A DNA stretch of 8,133 nucleotides from Bifidobacterium breve (GTDB lineage Bacteria > Actinomycetota > Actinomycetes > Mycobacteriales > Mycobacteriaceae): assembly GCA_943331415.1 (NCBI GenBank), contig CALQLM010000028.1, positions 1-8,133 of the forward strand. Reading direction: 5' to 3'. Positions 1 through 6,068 of the stretch are shown here, in pieces. The notes beneath the pieces are model-generated. The model had not been told where the DNA came from. It did no database searches and worked only from the letters and a program-made list of their open reading frames with translations. Position 1 is the stretch's first letter. Each line of letters starts with the position of its first letter. The position numbers and the translations under genes were made by a program.

Positions 1-18
1 AGCTACCGCGCCGGGCGG

Positions 19-552
19 TCAGCTCCAGTTGTCGTATCCGCCCTCAGGTCCAAGCATGCGCTCAAGCCTGCTCCGGTTGAGTTTCGCGATTTCGTTGCGC
101 ACCACCTTGCGCTCGGTCTCGGAGTCGTTGTGCATCCGATCGCCGATCGCGGAGATCACTGACGCCGCCGAGCAGTCCGCATCATAGGCTCCACCCACAT
201 GCATCACGAACTCGAATCCGAACTTCTCGGCGTAACGTCGCGCCGCGCCGGCCAGCAGGTGCATTACCCCGGGACGAGTGTCGAACAGGGAGCACTGCTC
301 GGCGTGTGAATACGGGCTCCCGGGGCGGCTGCCCACCCGGGGGTGGGCAGCCATGATCTCGTCGATCGACTGCTCCGGAAGTGAGAACAGCAGCGCGTCG
401 GCTTGGCGAAATAGCGCGGCATGATCCGCGAACGGACGTCCTTTGGCGAGTTCGGCAGCCATGGTCACGCTGTTGACGCACTCGTAGAGGGCATGAACAG
501 ACCTGCGGGTCGGCAGCTGATTGAAGGCCTCAAGCCCAATGCCCTGATGCAT
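19..552 (-). CDS. 2-oxo-4-hydroxy-4-carboxy-5-ureidoimidazoline (OHCU) decarboxylase, UraD-like
   Basis: Family role: converts OHCU, made from urate by uricase and HIU hydrolase, to S-allantoin in the cytoplasm. Seen, counting from the ATG (177 aa): an N-terminal segment with the family-like GLEAFNQLP; HPRVG at 71-75 whose His70 neighbourhood matches the catalytic histidine motif; a SHAEQ element near 82-86 matching the conserved S-x-x-E-Q; KFGFEFV near 110-116; and a basic C-terminal helix NRSRLERML. Length fits the single-domain family. All expected active-site elements are present, so it looks functional. Start: ATG at 552 is preferred on codon type, but GTG at 558 and TTG at 555 are in frame and none has a convincing ribosome binding site; an in-frame stop lies at 604-606. 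It lies 3' of ppa on the same strand. M. tuberculosis has no OHCU decarboxylase at this spot as I recall. Other urate genes might lie beyond position 1, which cannot be seen. Confidence 0.88.
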   Translation of the reverse strand: MHQGIGLEAFNQLPTRRSVHALYECVNSVTMAAELAKGRPFADHAALFRQADALLFSLPEQSIDEIMAAHPRVGSRPGSPYSHAEQCSLFDTRPGVMHLLAGAARRYAEKFGFEFVMHVGGAYDADCSAASVISAIGDRMHNDSETERKVVRNEIAKLNRSRLERMLGPEGGYDNWS

Positions 553-590
553 CAACACAGGATCAATGATGGGAAACAGATGCCACAGTC

Positions 591-610
591 GCGTTACAGC
601 GCGTTACAGC
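591..610. repeat. Tandem 10-bp direct repeat upstream of the OHCU decarboxylase gene
   Basis: GCGTTACAGC occurs twice with no spacer (591-600 and 601-610). The repeats lie 33-58 bp upstream of the possible decarboxylase starts. A 10-bp period is about one helical turn, which would place two binding sites on the same DNA face. An operator role is inference; it may also be a chance slippage duplication. Confidence 0.6.
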
Positions 611-637
611 CAGGAAAACTCTGTGGGGGTTCCTGGC
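609..637 (-). terminator. 8-bp inverted repeat after ppa (possible terminator or operator)
   Basis: GCCAGGAA (609-616) and TTCCTGGC (630-637) form a perfect 8-bp stem around a 13-nt loop, beginning 20 bases beyond the ppa stop codon. There is no U-tract after the stem on the minus strand, so this is not a classical intrinsic terminator, although mycobacterial terminators often lack one. It touches the tandem repeat at 591-610 and could instead be a dyad operator for the downstream decarboxylase gene. Confidence 0.4.
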
Positions 638-656
638 AGGGGGGCAGCGGAAGGGT

Positions 657-1145
657 TCAGTGCCCGTCAGCGGCGAAGCGCACTCGGGACCGTTCGACCT
701 CGGCCTCGGCCTCGGCGCGGCCGACGAACTCGGCCGCTTTGACGTACTTACCGGGCTCGAGATCCTTGTAGTGGACAAAGAAGTGCTTGATGGCTTCGAG
801 TTCGAAGGGCGGTACATCGCCGAGGTCGTTGATGTGGTCCCACCGCGGATCGCCTGCAGGCACACAGAGCACCTTGTCATCGCCGCCGGCCTCATCGACC
901 ATCTTGAACATCGCGACCGGTCGGACCTCAATGAGCACACCGGGAAACACCGACTGGGGCAGGAGCACCAGGGCGTCCAACGGGTCGCCGTCTTCGCCCA
1001 GGGTGTCTTCGATAAACCCGTAGTCGGCCGGATAACCCATCGGTGTGTACAGGTAGCGGTCCAGCCTCACCCGACCGGTCTCGTGGTCGACCTCGTACTT
1101 GTTGCGCTGGCCTTTCGGGATCTCGATCGTGACGTCGAACTGCAC
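657..1145 (-). CDS. ppa: Inorganic pyrophosphatase, family I
   Basis: Hydrolyses pyrophosphate to two phosphates in the cytoplasm, pulling biosynthetic reactions such as those of TilS and Hpt forward. The 162-aa product has the same length as M. tuberculosis Ppa and is nearly collinear with it. Seen: [13 protein letters not shown] at 8-20 with the active-site Lys11; Arg25; the signature D52-G-D-P-L-D57 that binds metal; D89/D90-K91; and HYKDLE with Y126-K127. Start: GTG at 1145 gives the conserved [10 protein letters not shown]-terminus and is preceded by AAAGGAG seven bases away; longer in-frame starts up to 1196 lack support. His21, a feature of the M. tuberculosis enzyme, is kept, but position 86 is Ala (GCC) where I recall His in M. 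tuberculosis. The C-terminus carries a short AEAEAE run from a CTCGGC-like 6-bp repeat. Divergent from dacB. Confidence 0.97.
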   Translation of the reverse strand: MQFDVTIEIPKGQRNKYEVDHETGRVRLDRYLYTPMGYPADYGFIEDTLGEDGDPLDALVLLPQSVFPGVLIEVRPVAMFKMVDEAGGDDKVLCVPAGDPRWDHINDLGDVPPFELEAIKHFFVHYKDLEPGKYVKAAEFVGRAEAEAEVERSRVRFAADGH

Positions 1146-1152
1146 CGCGCGA

Positions 1153-1159
1153 CTCCTTT
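1153..1159 (-). promoter_or_regulatory. Ribosome binding site of ppa
   Basis: AAAGGAG on the minus strand, seven bases from GTG 1145. It decides the ppa start against the longer in-frame alternatives. Confidence 0.8.
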
Positions 1160-1194
1160 GTGCCTGTCTTGTCACCCGGTGGCGACGAGAAACC

Positions 1195-1200
1195 ACCCTA
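1195..1200 (-). promoter_or_regulatory. Candidate -10 element for ppa
   Basis: TAGGGT on the minus strand fits the mycobacterial TANNNT -10 pattern and would start a leader of roughly 43 nt before GTG 1145. No good -35 is seen at 17-18 bp, which is common in mycobacteria. Prediction only. Confidence 0.35.
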
Positions 1201-1237
1201 ACCGAGCGTTACCCTTCGGTACGGGCCCGTTGGGCAC

Positions 1238-1265
1238 AATGGGTTGGAACCATAATGGGTTGGAA
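1238..1265. repeat. 12-bp direct repeat in the ppa-dacB divergent promoter region
   Basis: AATGGGTTGGAA occurs at 1238-1249 and 1254-1265, a perfect 12-base match with a 16-bp period. The second copy overlaps the best candidate -10 for dacB (CATAAT, 1251-1256). Two same-orientation copies at a promoter suggest a regulator site, but this is inference. Confidence 0.65.
1251..1256 (+). promoter_or_regulatory. Candidate -10 element for dacB
   Basis: CATAAT matches five of six bases of TATAAT. A weak -35-like TTGGGC lies at 1230-1235 with a 15-bp spacer. Transcription would start near 1263, leaving a leader of about 30 nt that includes the dacB ribosome binding site. Prediction only. Confidence 0.4.
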
Positions 1266-1285
1266 AGTAGTCAGGGCAAGTCGTC

Positions 1286-1290
1286 AGGAG
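1286..1290 (+). promoter_or_regulatory. Ribosome binding site of dacB
   Basis: AGGAG with four bases before ATG 1295. The spacing is short but usable, and it supports this start. Confidence 0.65.
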
Positions 1291-1294
1291 AGTC

Positions 1295-2671
1295 ATGGTC
1301 CGCACACCCGCGCGCCGCACGAATGTGGTGCTCGCGGCCGCGGTGATCGCAGTGGTCGCGGCTGTCGTCGCGGCGGCGGCTCTGCTGACCTCAGGTGGTA
1401 ACAGCAGCGCACAGGTCCCGCCGCCGCGCCAGCCGGCCAGTGCGAACCCGGCGGTGGTGCCACTGCCCGACTCCGCGGCCGTGCCGACGACCGCCGGAAT
1501 GAGTTCGGTGCTGGCGCCGGCGGCCGCCGATCCCAATCTGGGCACCCTCACCGGCCGGATCACCGACGCCAAGACCGGGCAGCAGATCTGGGAACAGCGG
1601 GCCGATATGCCGATGCAGCCGGCATCGACGAACAAGGTCCTCACCACCGGGGCGGCGTTGCTCACCCTGGACCGCAACGCGCGGGTCACCACGACCGTGC
1701 AGGCCGCCGACCAGACCCGGATGCCGGGTGTGGTGGTCCTCGTCGGCGGGGGAGACCCCACGCTGTCGGCTGCCCGGTCCGGCGAGGAGACCTGGTACCG
1801 CGGCGCCGCCCGGATCTCCGACCTGGCCGCCCAGGTTCGCGAGAGTGGGATCACGGTGACCGCGGTGCAGGTGGATACCTCGCTGTTCACCGGACCGGAT
1901 ATGGCTCCGGGCTGGGATCCCGCCGATATCGCTGGCGGTGATATCGCCCCGATTCAGTCAGTGATGCTTGATGCCGGACGTATCCAACCGACCACGGTGG
2001 AGTCCCGGCGCTCGCCGACGCCTGCACTCGACGCCGGACGCGCACTGGCGGTCGCCCTCGGTGTCGACCCGGCCAGGGTCACCTTTGCGCCCGGCCCCGC
2101 CGGTGGCCGGCAACTGGCCTCGGTGCAGTCCGCCCCGCTGATGGACCGGTTGCTGCAGATGATGAGTGCCTCCGACAACGTGATGGCCGAGACCATCGCG
2201 CGCGAGGTGGCCCAAGCGAAAGGCCGCCCGATGAGTTTCGCCGGCGGTGTCGACGCCGTACTCAGTACGTTGGCGTCCGCGAACATCGATGTGTCCGGGG
2301 CTTCGCTCGTGGATGCCAGTGGGCTGTCGGTCGCTGACCTGTTGACGGCGAAGACCCTCGACGAGGTGGTCAACGCGGCCGCCGGACCCGATCAGCCGGC
2401 TCTGCGGCCGATGGTGGACCTGCTTCCCATCGCCGGCGGAAGTGGCACGCTGTCCAACCGGTTCGTCGGCGGCAATCTGGTCAACTCTCCGGCCGGTTGG
2501 CTGCGGGCCAAGACCGGTTCTTTAACCAAGACGAATTCTCTAGCCGGGATCGTCACCGATGCCAACGGTCGGGTGCTGACGTTTGCATTCATCTCCAACA
2601 ATGCCGGGATTGAAGGACGAACCGCCATTGACGCATTGGCTGCGACGCTGCGCACCTGCGGCTGTAACTGA
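1295..2671 (+). CDS. dacB: D-alanyl-D-alanine carboxypeptidase/endopeptidase, PBP4 (peptidase S13) family
   Basis: Family role: trims the terminal D-Ala from peptidoglycan stem peptides, and in some members cuts D-Ala-mDAP cross-links, outside the cytoplasmic membrane. The 458-aa product matches the Rv3627c type. Seen: one hydrophobic N-terminal segment (about 11-32) after a basic start, acting as signal anchor or signal peptide, with no lipobox; a Pro/Ala-rich linker at about 40-80; then the penicillin-binding fold with S111-T-N-K114 (catalytic SxxK), S293-D-N295 (SxN) and K406-T-G-S409 (KTG). All three catalytic motifs are intact. The C-terminus ends Cys-Gly-Cys-Asn, leaving two cysteines near the end. 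Its TGA shares the A with the ATG of the next gene, suggesting translational coupling. A direct repeat lies at its promoter. Confidence 0.95.
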   Translation: MVRTPARRTNVVLAAAVIAVVAAVVAAAALLTSGGNSSAQVPPPRQPASANPAVVPLPDSAAVPTTAGMSSVLAPAAADPNLGTLTGRITDAKTGQQIWEQRADMPMQPASTNKVLTTGAALLTLDRNARVTTTVQAADQTRMPGVVVLVGGGDPTLSAARSGEETWYRGAARISDLAAQVRESGITVTAVQVDTSLFTGPDMAPGWDPADIAGGDIAPIQSVMLDAGRIQPTTVESRRSPTPALDAGRALAVALGVDPARVTFAPGPAGGRQLASVQSAPLMDRLLQMMSASDNVMAETIAREVAQAKGRPMSFAGGVDAVLSTLASANIDVSGASLVDASGLSVADLLTAKTLDEVVNAAAGPDQPALRPMVDLLPIAGGSGTLSNRFVGGNLVNSPAGWLRAKTGSLTKTNSLAGIVTDANGRVLTFAFISNNAGIEGRTAIDALAATLRTCGCN

Positions 2672-3720
2672 TGAGCCGATCTGCCCAACCGGCCGTCGGG
2701 AAAGCAGTCGATTGGCAGTTCGCTGCAGCGGTGGGGGCTCGACTCGCCCGCCCCGGCCCGCCTTCCACCGACTACACCCGGTGCCAGTCCATCGATCAAC
2801 TCGCCGAATCATCCCGGGTCGCCGAAGGTCCCGTTCGTGACGTCACCGGGCTGGTCAGTGCAGGTCCGGTGCCCGAGGCTCGAATCGTCAACCGGGAGCA
2901 ATGGATTCGGGCTGCGTCAGACTCCATGCGGGTGATGACCGGCGGCACCGATACTCCGAGCAATGCTGTCGCGGGGCGAATTGCCGGTGCGCAGACCGGG
3001 GCGGTGCTTGCGTTCGTCTCCTCAGGCATCCTCGGTCAGTACGATCCCTTTGCGGGTGGAGACGACGGCTGTCTGCTTCTGGTCTATCCCAATGTGATCT
3101 CGGTCGAGCGCCAACTTCGACTGGTACCAAGAGATTTTCGGCTGTGGGTGTGTCTGCACGAGGTCACACATCGCGTGCAATTCACCGCCAATCCCTGGTT
3201 GGTCCAACATATGTCGCGTTCGCTGGCGATACTCACCGCTGATCGCGGAGAGGACGTCGGTCAGGTCGTCGGCCGACTCGCAGAGTTCGTCAAGGACCGC
3301 CGCCGGGTGCGGCCGGATGATCCAGCGGGCATCGGTGTGTTGGGCTTGGTGCGGGCGACGCAGTCCGAACCGCAACGCGAGGCGCTCGACCAGCTGCTGG
3401 TGCTCGGCACTCTGCTTGAAGGTCACGCCGATCACGTGATGGACGCCGTCGGGCCCGCAGTGGTGCCCTCAGTCCAACTCATCCGACGCCGGTTCGATGA
3501 CCGTCGTCACCGCAAGCAGCCGCCTTTGCAGCGGCTGATGCGCGCACTGCTCGGTGTGGACGCGAAGATGAGCCAGTACACCCGGGGCAAGGCTTTTGTA
3601 GACCACGTGGTGGGACGCGTCGGGATGACGCGTTTCAATGCGGTATGGACCGGGCCGGATACCTTGCCGCGGCCTGCCGAGATCGAAAACCCTCAGCAGT
3701 GGATCGACCGGGTGCTGTAG
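2671..3720 (+). CDS. DUF2342 family zincin-like protein (Rv3626c type), putative zinc metalloprotease
   Basis: Function unknown. The 349-aa product resembles the actinobacterial family called DUF2342 or 'coenzyme F420 biosynthesis-associated', often listed as a putative zinc-dependent metalloprotease. Seen: H163-E-V-T-H167, an HExxH zinc motif in the context WVCLHEVTHRVQF, and about 80 residues later L-E250-G-H-A-D-H, where E250 is a plausible third ligand. The rest is soluble, with no signal peptide or membrane segment. It starts one base into the dacB stop (TGATG) with no other clear ribosome binding site, so translation probably depends on dacB. Its 3' end overlaps tilS by 22 nt. The F420 link comes from co-occurrence in the family and not from anything here; no F420 gene is in the window. 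The substrate is unknown, and the protein might not be a protease. Confidence 0.85.
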   Translation: MSRSAQPAVGKAVDWQFAAAVGARLARPGPPSTDYTRCQSIDQLAESSRVAEGPVRDVTGLVSAGPVPEARIVNREQWIRAASDSMRVMTGGTDTPSNAVAGRIAGAQTGAVLAFVSSGILGQYDPFAGGDDGCLLLVYPNVISVERQLRLVPRDFRLWVCLHEVTHRVQFTANPWLVQHMSRSLAILTADRGEDVGQVVGRLAEFVKDRRRVRPDDPAGIGVLGLVRATQSEPQREALDQLLVLGTLLEGHADHVMDAVGPAVVPSVQLIRRRFDDRRHRKQPPLQRLMRALLGVDAKMSQYTRGKAFVDHVVGRVGMTRFNAVWTGPDTLPRPAEIENPQQWIDRVL

Positions 3721-4661
3721 CCGGGCTGCGCACTGCGCTGGCCGGCTTCGCTGCGACCTGGCTGTCTGACGCACAGGCCTGGTGCGTGGCATTGTCCGGC
3801 GGTCCCGACTCACTGGCGTTGACCGCGGCCGCCGCCGCGACGCTGCCGACCACCGCGCTGATTGTCGATCACGGCCTGCAGCCGGATTCGGAGGCAGTTG
3901 CCTCAACTGCCCGCCAACAGGCCATGGACCTGGGGTGTGTACGCGCTCGGGTGCTGCGCGTTCACGTAGGAGACGTCGGCGGGCCGGAGGCGGCCGCCAG
4001 AACCGCCCGTTATGCGGCCCTGGATGACGCCCGGCACGGCGCGCCGGTCCTGCTTGGCCACACCCTTGATGATCAGGCCGAAACCGTACTGCTGGGCCTA
4101 GGGCGCGGATCGGGCGCCCGGTCGATCGCGGGCATGCGGTTCAGCGATCCGCCGTGGTACCGGCCACTGCTCGGTCTGCGCCGCAGCCTCACCCATGCGG
4201 CGTGTTCGGAATTGGGTCTGACGGCCTGGGCTGACCCCCACAACAGCGATCCCCGCTTCACCCGGGTGCGGCTGCGTGCCGAGGTGCTGCCACTGCTGGA
4301 GCAGGTGCTGGGTGGTGGGGTGGCTGAAGCGCTGGCCCGCACCGCGTCGGCACTACGCGAAGACACCGATGCGCTCGACTCCCTCGCTGCACAGGACCTT
4401 GCGGCGGCGCGGTCCGGCGATGGTCTGGAGGTGGCCGCAGTCATCGATCTGCTCCCCGGATTGCGCCGCAGGGTGATCCGCGCCTGGCTGCTCACCGGCG
4501 GCGCAAGCGGGTTGACCGACACTCAGATCCGGGCGGTCGACGTGCTAGTGACCCAGTGGCGGGGCCAGGGCGGGGTGGCGGTCGGGTCTGGGATCCCGTA
4601 CACGCGGTTATTCGCCGAGCGTCGCGGCGCCACCCTGTTGCTGCGCCACAAACCGGTCTGA
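3699..4661 (+). CDS. tilS: tRNA(Ile)-lysidine synthetase
   Basis: Attaches lysine to C34 of tRNA(Ile)(CAU) using ATP (releasing AMP and PPi), changing both codon reading from AUG to AUA and charging from Met to Ile; essential in most bacteria. Also called mesJ in mycobacteria. The 320-aa product has the N-terminal PP-loop motif S33-G-G-P-D-S38, the following VDHGLQPDS at 56-64, the HTLDDQAET core at 121-129, [11 protein letters not shown] at about 136-146, and [15 protein letters not shown] at 179-193. The C-terminal part is short, as in other mycobacterial TilS. Start: GTG 3699 gives [11 protein letters not shown], matching the MDRQSAVAQLR start of the M. tuberculosis protein, and lies inside the upstream gene (22-nt overlap). 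No strong ribosome binding site is seen, consistent with coupling. An in-frame ATG at 3645 would add 18 unsupported residues. Confidence 0.95.
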   Translation: MDRPGAVAGLRTALAGFAATWLSDAQAWCVALSGGPDSLALTAAAAATLPTTALIVDHGLQPDSEAVASTARQQAMDLGCVRARVLRVHVGDVGGPEAAARTARYAALDDARHGAPVLLGHTLDDQAETVLLGLGRGSGARSIAGMRFSDPPWYRPLLGLRRSLTHAACSELGLTAWADPHNSDPRFTRVRLRAEVLPLLEQVLGGGVAEALARTASALREDTDALDSLAAQDLAAARSGDGLEVAAVIDLLPGLRRRVIRAWLLTGGASGLTDTQIRAVDVLVTQWRGQGGVAVGSGIPYTRLFAERRGATLLLRHKPV

Positions 4662-4698
4662 TTGTTCGTATTCGGCCGCGGCATGGCACGCTGAGGTC

Positions 4699-5268
4699 GT
4701 GTCAGCGCATGAGCTGTATGCCGGCGACATCAAGTCCGTCTTGGTGTCGGAAGAACAGATCCAGGCCCGCACCGCAGAACTCGGTGCCGAGTTGGGTCGT
4801 GACTATGCCGATGCGTTGGCCGGTCAGGATCTACTTCTGGTGACCGTCCTCAAGGGTGCGGTCATGTTCGTCACGGATTTGGCGCGCGCCATCCCGTTGC
4901 CCACCCAGTTGGAGTTCATGGCCGTCAGCTCCTACGGCTCCTCGACATCCTCCTCGGGCGTGGTTCGCATCCTCAAGGACCTGGACCGTGATATCGCCGA
5001 CCGCGACGTGCTGATCGTTGAAGACATCGTGGACTCCGGACTCACGTTGTCCTGGTTGCTCCGGAACCTGGCCACCCGCCATCCCCGGTCGCTGCGGGTG
5101 TGCACCCTGCTCCGCAAGCCCGAAGCGGTGCGTGGTGATCTCGACATCGGCTACATCGGTTTCGACATTCCCAATGAGTTCGTCGTCGGCTACGGCTTGG
5201 ACTACGCCGAGCGTTACCGTGACCTGCCCTATATCGGGACGTTGGACCCAAAGGTGTATCAGCACTAG
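4699..5268 (+). CDS. hpt: Hypoxanthine (guanine) phosphoribosyltransferase
   Basis: Purine salvage in the cytoplasm: hypoxanthine or guanine plus PRPP gives IMP or GMP plus PPi. The 189-aa product has the LKG loop (51-53), the flexible loop [11 protein letters not shown] (77-87), the PRPP-binding motif [13 protein letters not shown] (104-116) with its two acidic residues, and the purine-pocket and C-terminal segment [21 protein letters not shown] region (154-174). Start: GTG 4699 is the only in-frame ATG/GTG/TTG between the tilS stop and the conserved [11 protein letters not shown]. The ribosome binding site is weak: TGAGG ends only two bases before it. Follows tilS by 37 bp, so probably co-transcribed. 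It converges on lpqG with 26 bp between stop codons, and no clear terminator hairpin is visible in that gap. Confidence 0.96.
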   Translation: MSAHELYAGDIKSVLVSEEQIQARTAELGAELGRDYADALAGQDLLLVTVLKGAVMFVTDLARAIPLPTQLEFMAVSSYGSSTSSSGVVRILKDLDRDIADRDVLIVEDIVDSGLTLSWLLRNLATRHPRSLRVCTLLRKPEAVRGDLDIGYIGFDIPNEFVVGYGLDYAERYRDLPYIGTLDPKVYQH

Positions 5269-5294
5269 CGAATTCGAACTCGCAGCCCTGCTTC

Positions 5295-6023
5295 TTAGTT
5301 CAGTTCCCAGACCGCAGTCACCGTGAAACTGATCGTCTGCTCGCCCGGCGACAGCGGAACCGCGGCGGCCATCGCGTCACCGCGGGGCATGGGCACCGGC
5401 TGGGGTGGAACGCCGCCGGACACCTCGGAGATCGAGATGACCTTTCCGAGTGAAAGGTCGGACAGCTCCGCGTACTGCTGTGCCCGGTTCTTCGCGTCGC
5501 CGAAGGCCCGTGCCCGGGCGTCGGTCACCAGTGTCGAATCGTCCTCGATCGAAAAGTTAACGGAGTTGATTCGGGTGGAGTTGCCGCCCGCGGTGATGAT
5601 CGTGGCCAGCGCGCCGGAGGCCCCGTCGAGTTCGCGGATCGTGACCTGAATCGAGTTACTTGCCCGGTACCCGGTGATCACGGAGTTCTCGCCGTACTGC
5701 GGCTGCAGGTTGACCGAGGTGGTGGCGATGTCTTTAGAGTCAATCCCGTCGGCGGTGAGGGCGCTGATCACCGACTCTTGACGATCGCTGGCTTGGTTCA
5801 TCGCCGCCGTCGCATCCGGTGCCACAACCTCGATGCCCACATCGGCGGTCAACGTGTCGGGAACTCCGCGCACCTCACCGGAGCCGATAACGGTCACCTG
5901 GCGTGGACTCGCCGCAATCGGTCCGGCGTTTGCGTCACACCCGGCCACGCCGGCGATGGTCAGGGCCGCCGCCGCCGCACACGCCACGGTCCTCGCCACG
6001 GCACGACGTCGTCTTGCGGTCAT
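5295..6023 (-). CDS. lpqG: SIMPL-domain (DUF541) lipoprotein, LpqG
   Basis: Predicted lipoprotein of unknown function, anchored outside the cytoplasmic membrane. Seen in 242 aa: a basic n-region (RRRR at 4-7), an Ala-rich hydrophobic core, and a lipobox VAGC with Cys29 as the lipidation site; then the SIMPL domain from about 42 to the end, opening with VTVIGSGEVRGVPDTL, typical of the family, and ending with a beta-strand-like ISFTVTAVWELN. SIMPL family members occur from mammals to bacteria without an agreed biochemical activity. Start: ATG 6023 is forced, since an in-frame TGA lies at 6027-6029. No spaced ribosome binding site precedes it, but a TANNNT box at 6029-6034 suggests a leaderless or nearly leaderless transcript. 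Follows ephA by 45 bp on the same strand. In M. tuberculosis the matching gene, Rv3623, borders the PE32/PPE65/esxW/esxV cluster, absent here. Confidence 0.9.
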   Translation of the reverse strand: MTARRRRAVARTVACAAAAALTIAGVAGCDANAGPIAASPRQVTVIGSGEVRGVPDTLTADVGIEVVAPDATAAMNQASDRQESVISALTADGIDSKDIATTSVNLQPQYGENSVITGYRASNSIQVTIRELDGASGALATIITAGGNSTRINSVNFSIEDDSTLVTDARARAFGDAKNRAQQYAELSDLSLGKVISISEVSGGVPPQPVPMPRGDAMAAAVPLSPGEQTISFTVTAVWELN

Positions 6024-6028
6024 GACTC

Positions 6029-6034
6029 ACCGTA
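6029..6034 (-). promoter_or_regulatory. Candidate -10 element for leaderless lpqG transcription
   Basis: TACGGT on the minus strand fits TANNNT and ends five bases before ATG 6023. The transcript would begin at or next to the start codon, as in many mycobacterial leaderless genes. Prediction only; lpqG could also be read from an ephA transcript. Confidence 0.35.
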
Positions 6035-6068
6035 GCGCGCGTGCGGAGCGGTTTCGCGATCGGCGAAT

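Noticed and set aside
697..720. CTCGGC-type 6-bp tandem repeats
   Set aside because: They encode the AEAEAE segment of the Ppa C-terminus, which I recall also in M. tuberculosis Ppa; protein-coding constraint explains them.
660..1346. Plus-strand open frame (228 codons) opposite ppa, running into dacB
   Set aside because: It is antisense to ppa and crosses the divergent promoter region into dacB in another frame, with no recognisable domain.
3022..3435. Minus-strand open frame opposite the DUF2342 gene
   Set aside because: The plus-strand frame carries HExxH and EGH in family-like context, so the minus frame is a shadow.
3645..3698. Upstream in-frame extension of tilS to ATG 3645
   Set aside because: It would overlap the upstream gene by 76 nt. 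The added residues have no counterpart in the recalled M. tuberculosis protein, whose start aligns with GTG 3699.
4831..5265. Minus-strand open frame opposite hpt
   Set aside because: It is antisense to the conserved HPRT core and has no ribosome binding site or domain.
5269..5294. Possible bidirectional terminator between hpt and lpqG
   Set aside because: Only a 4-bp GCGA/TCGC pairing and no T-run were found, too weak to call.
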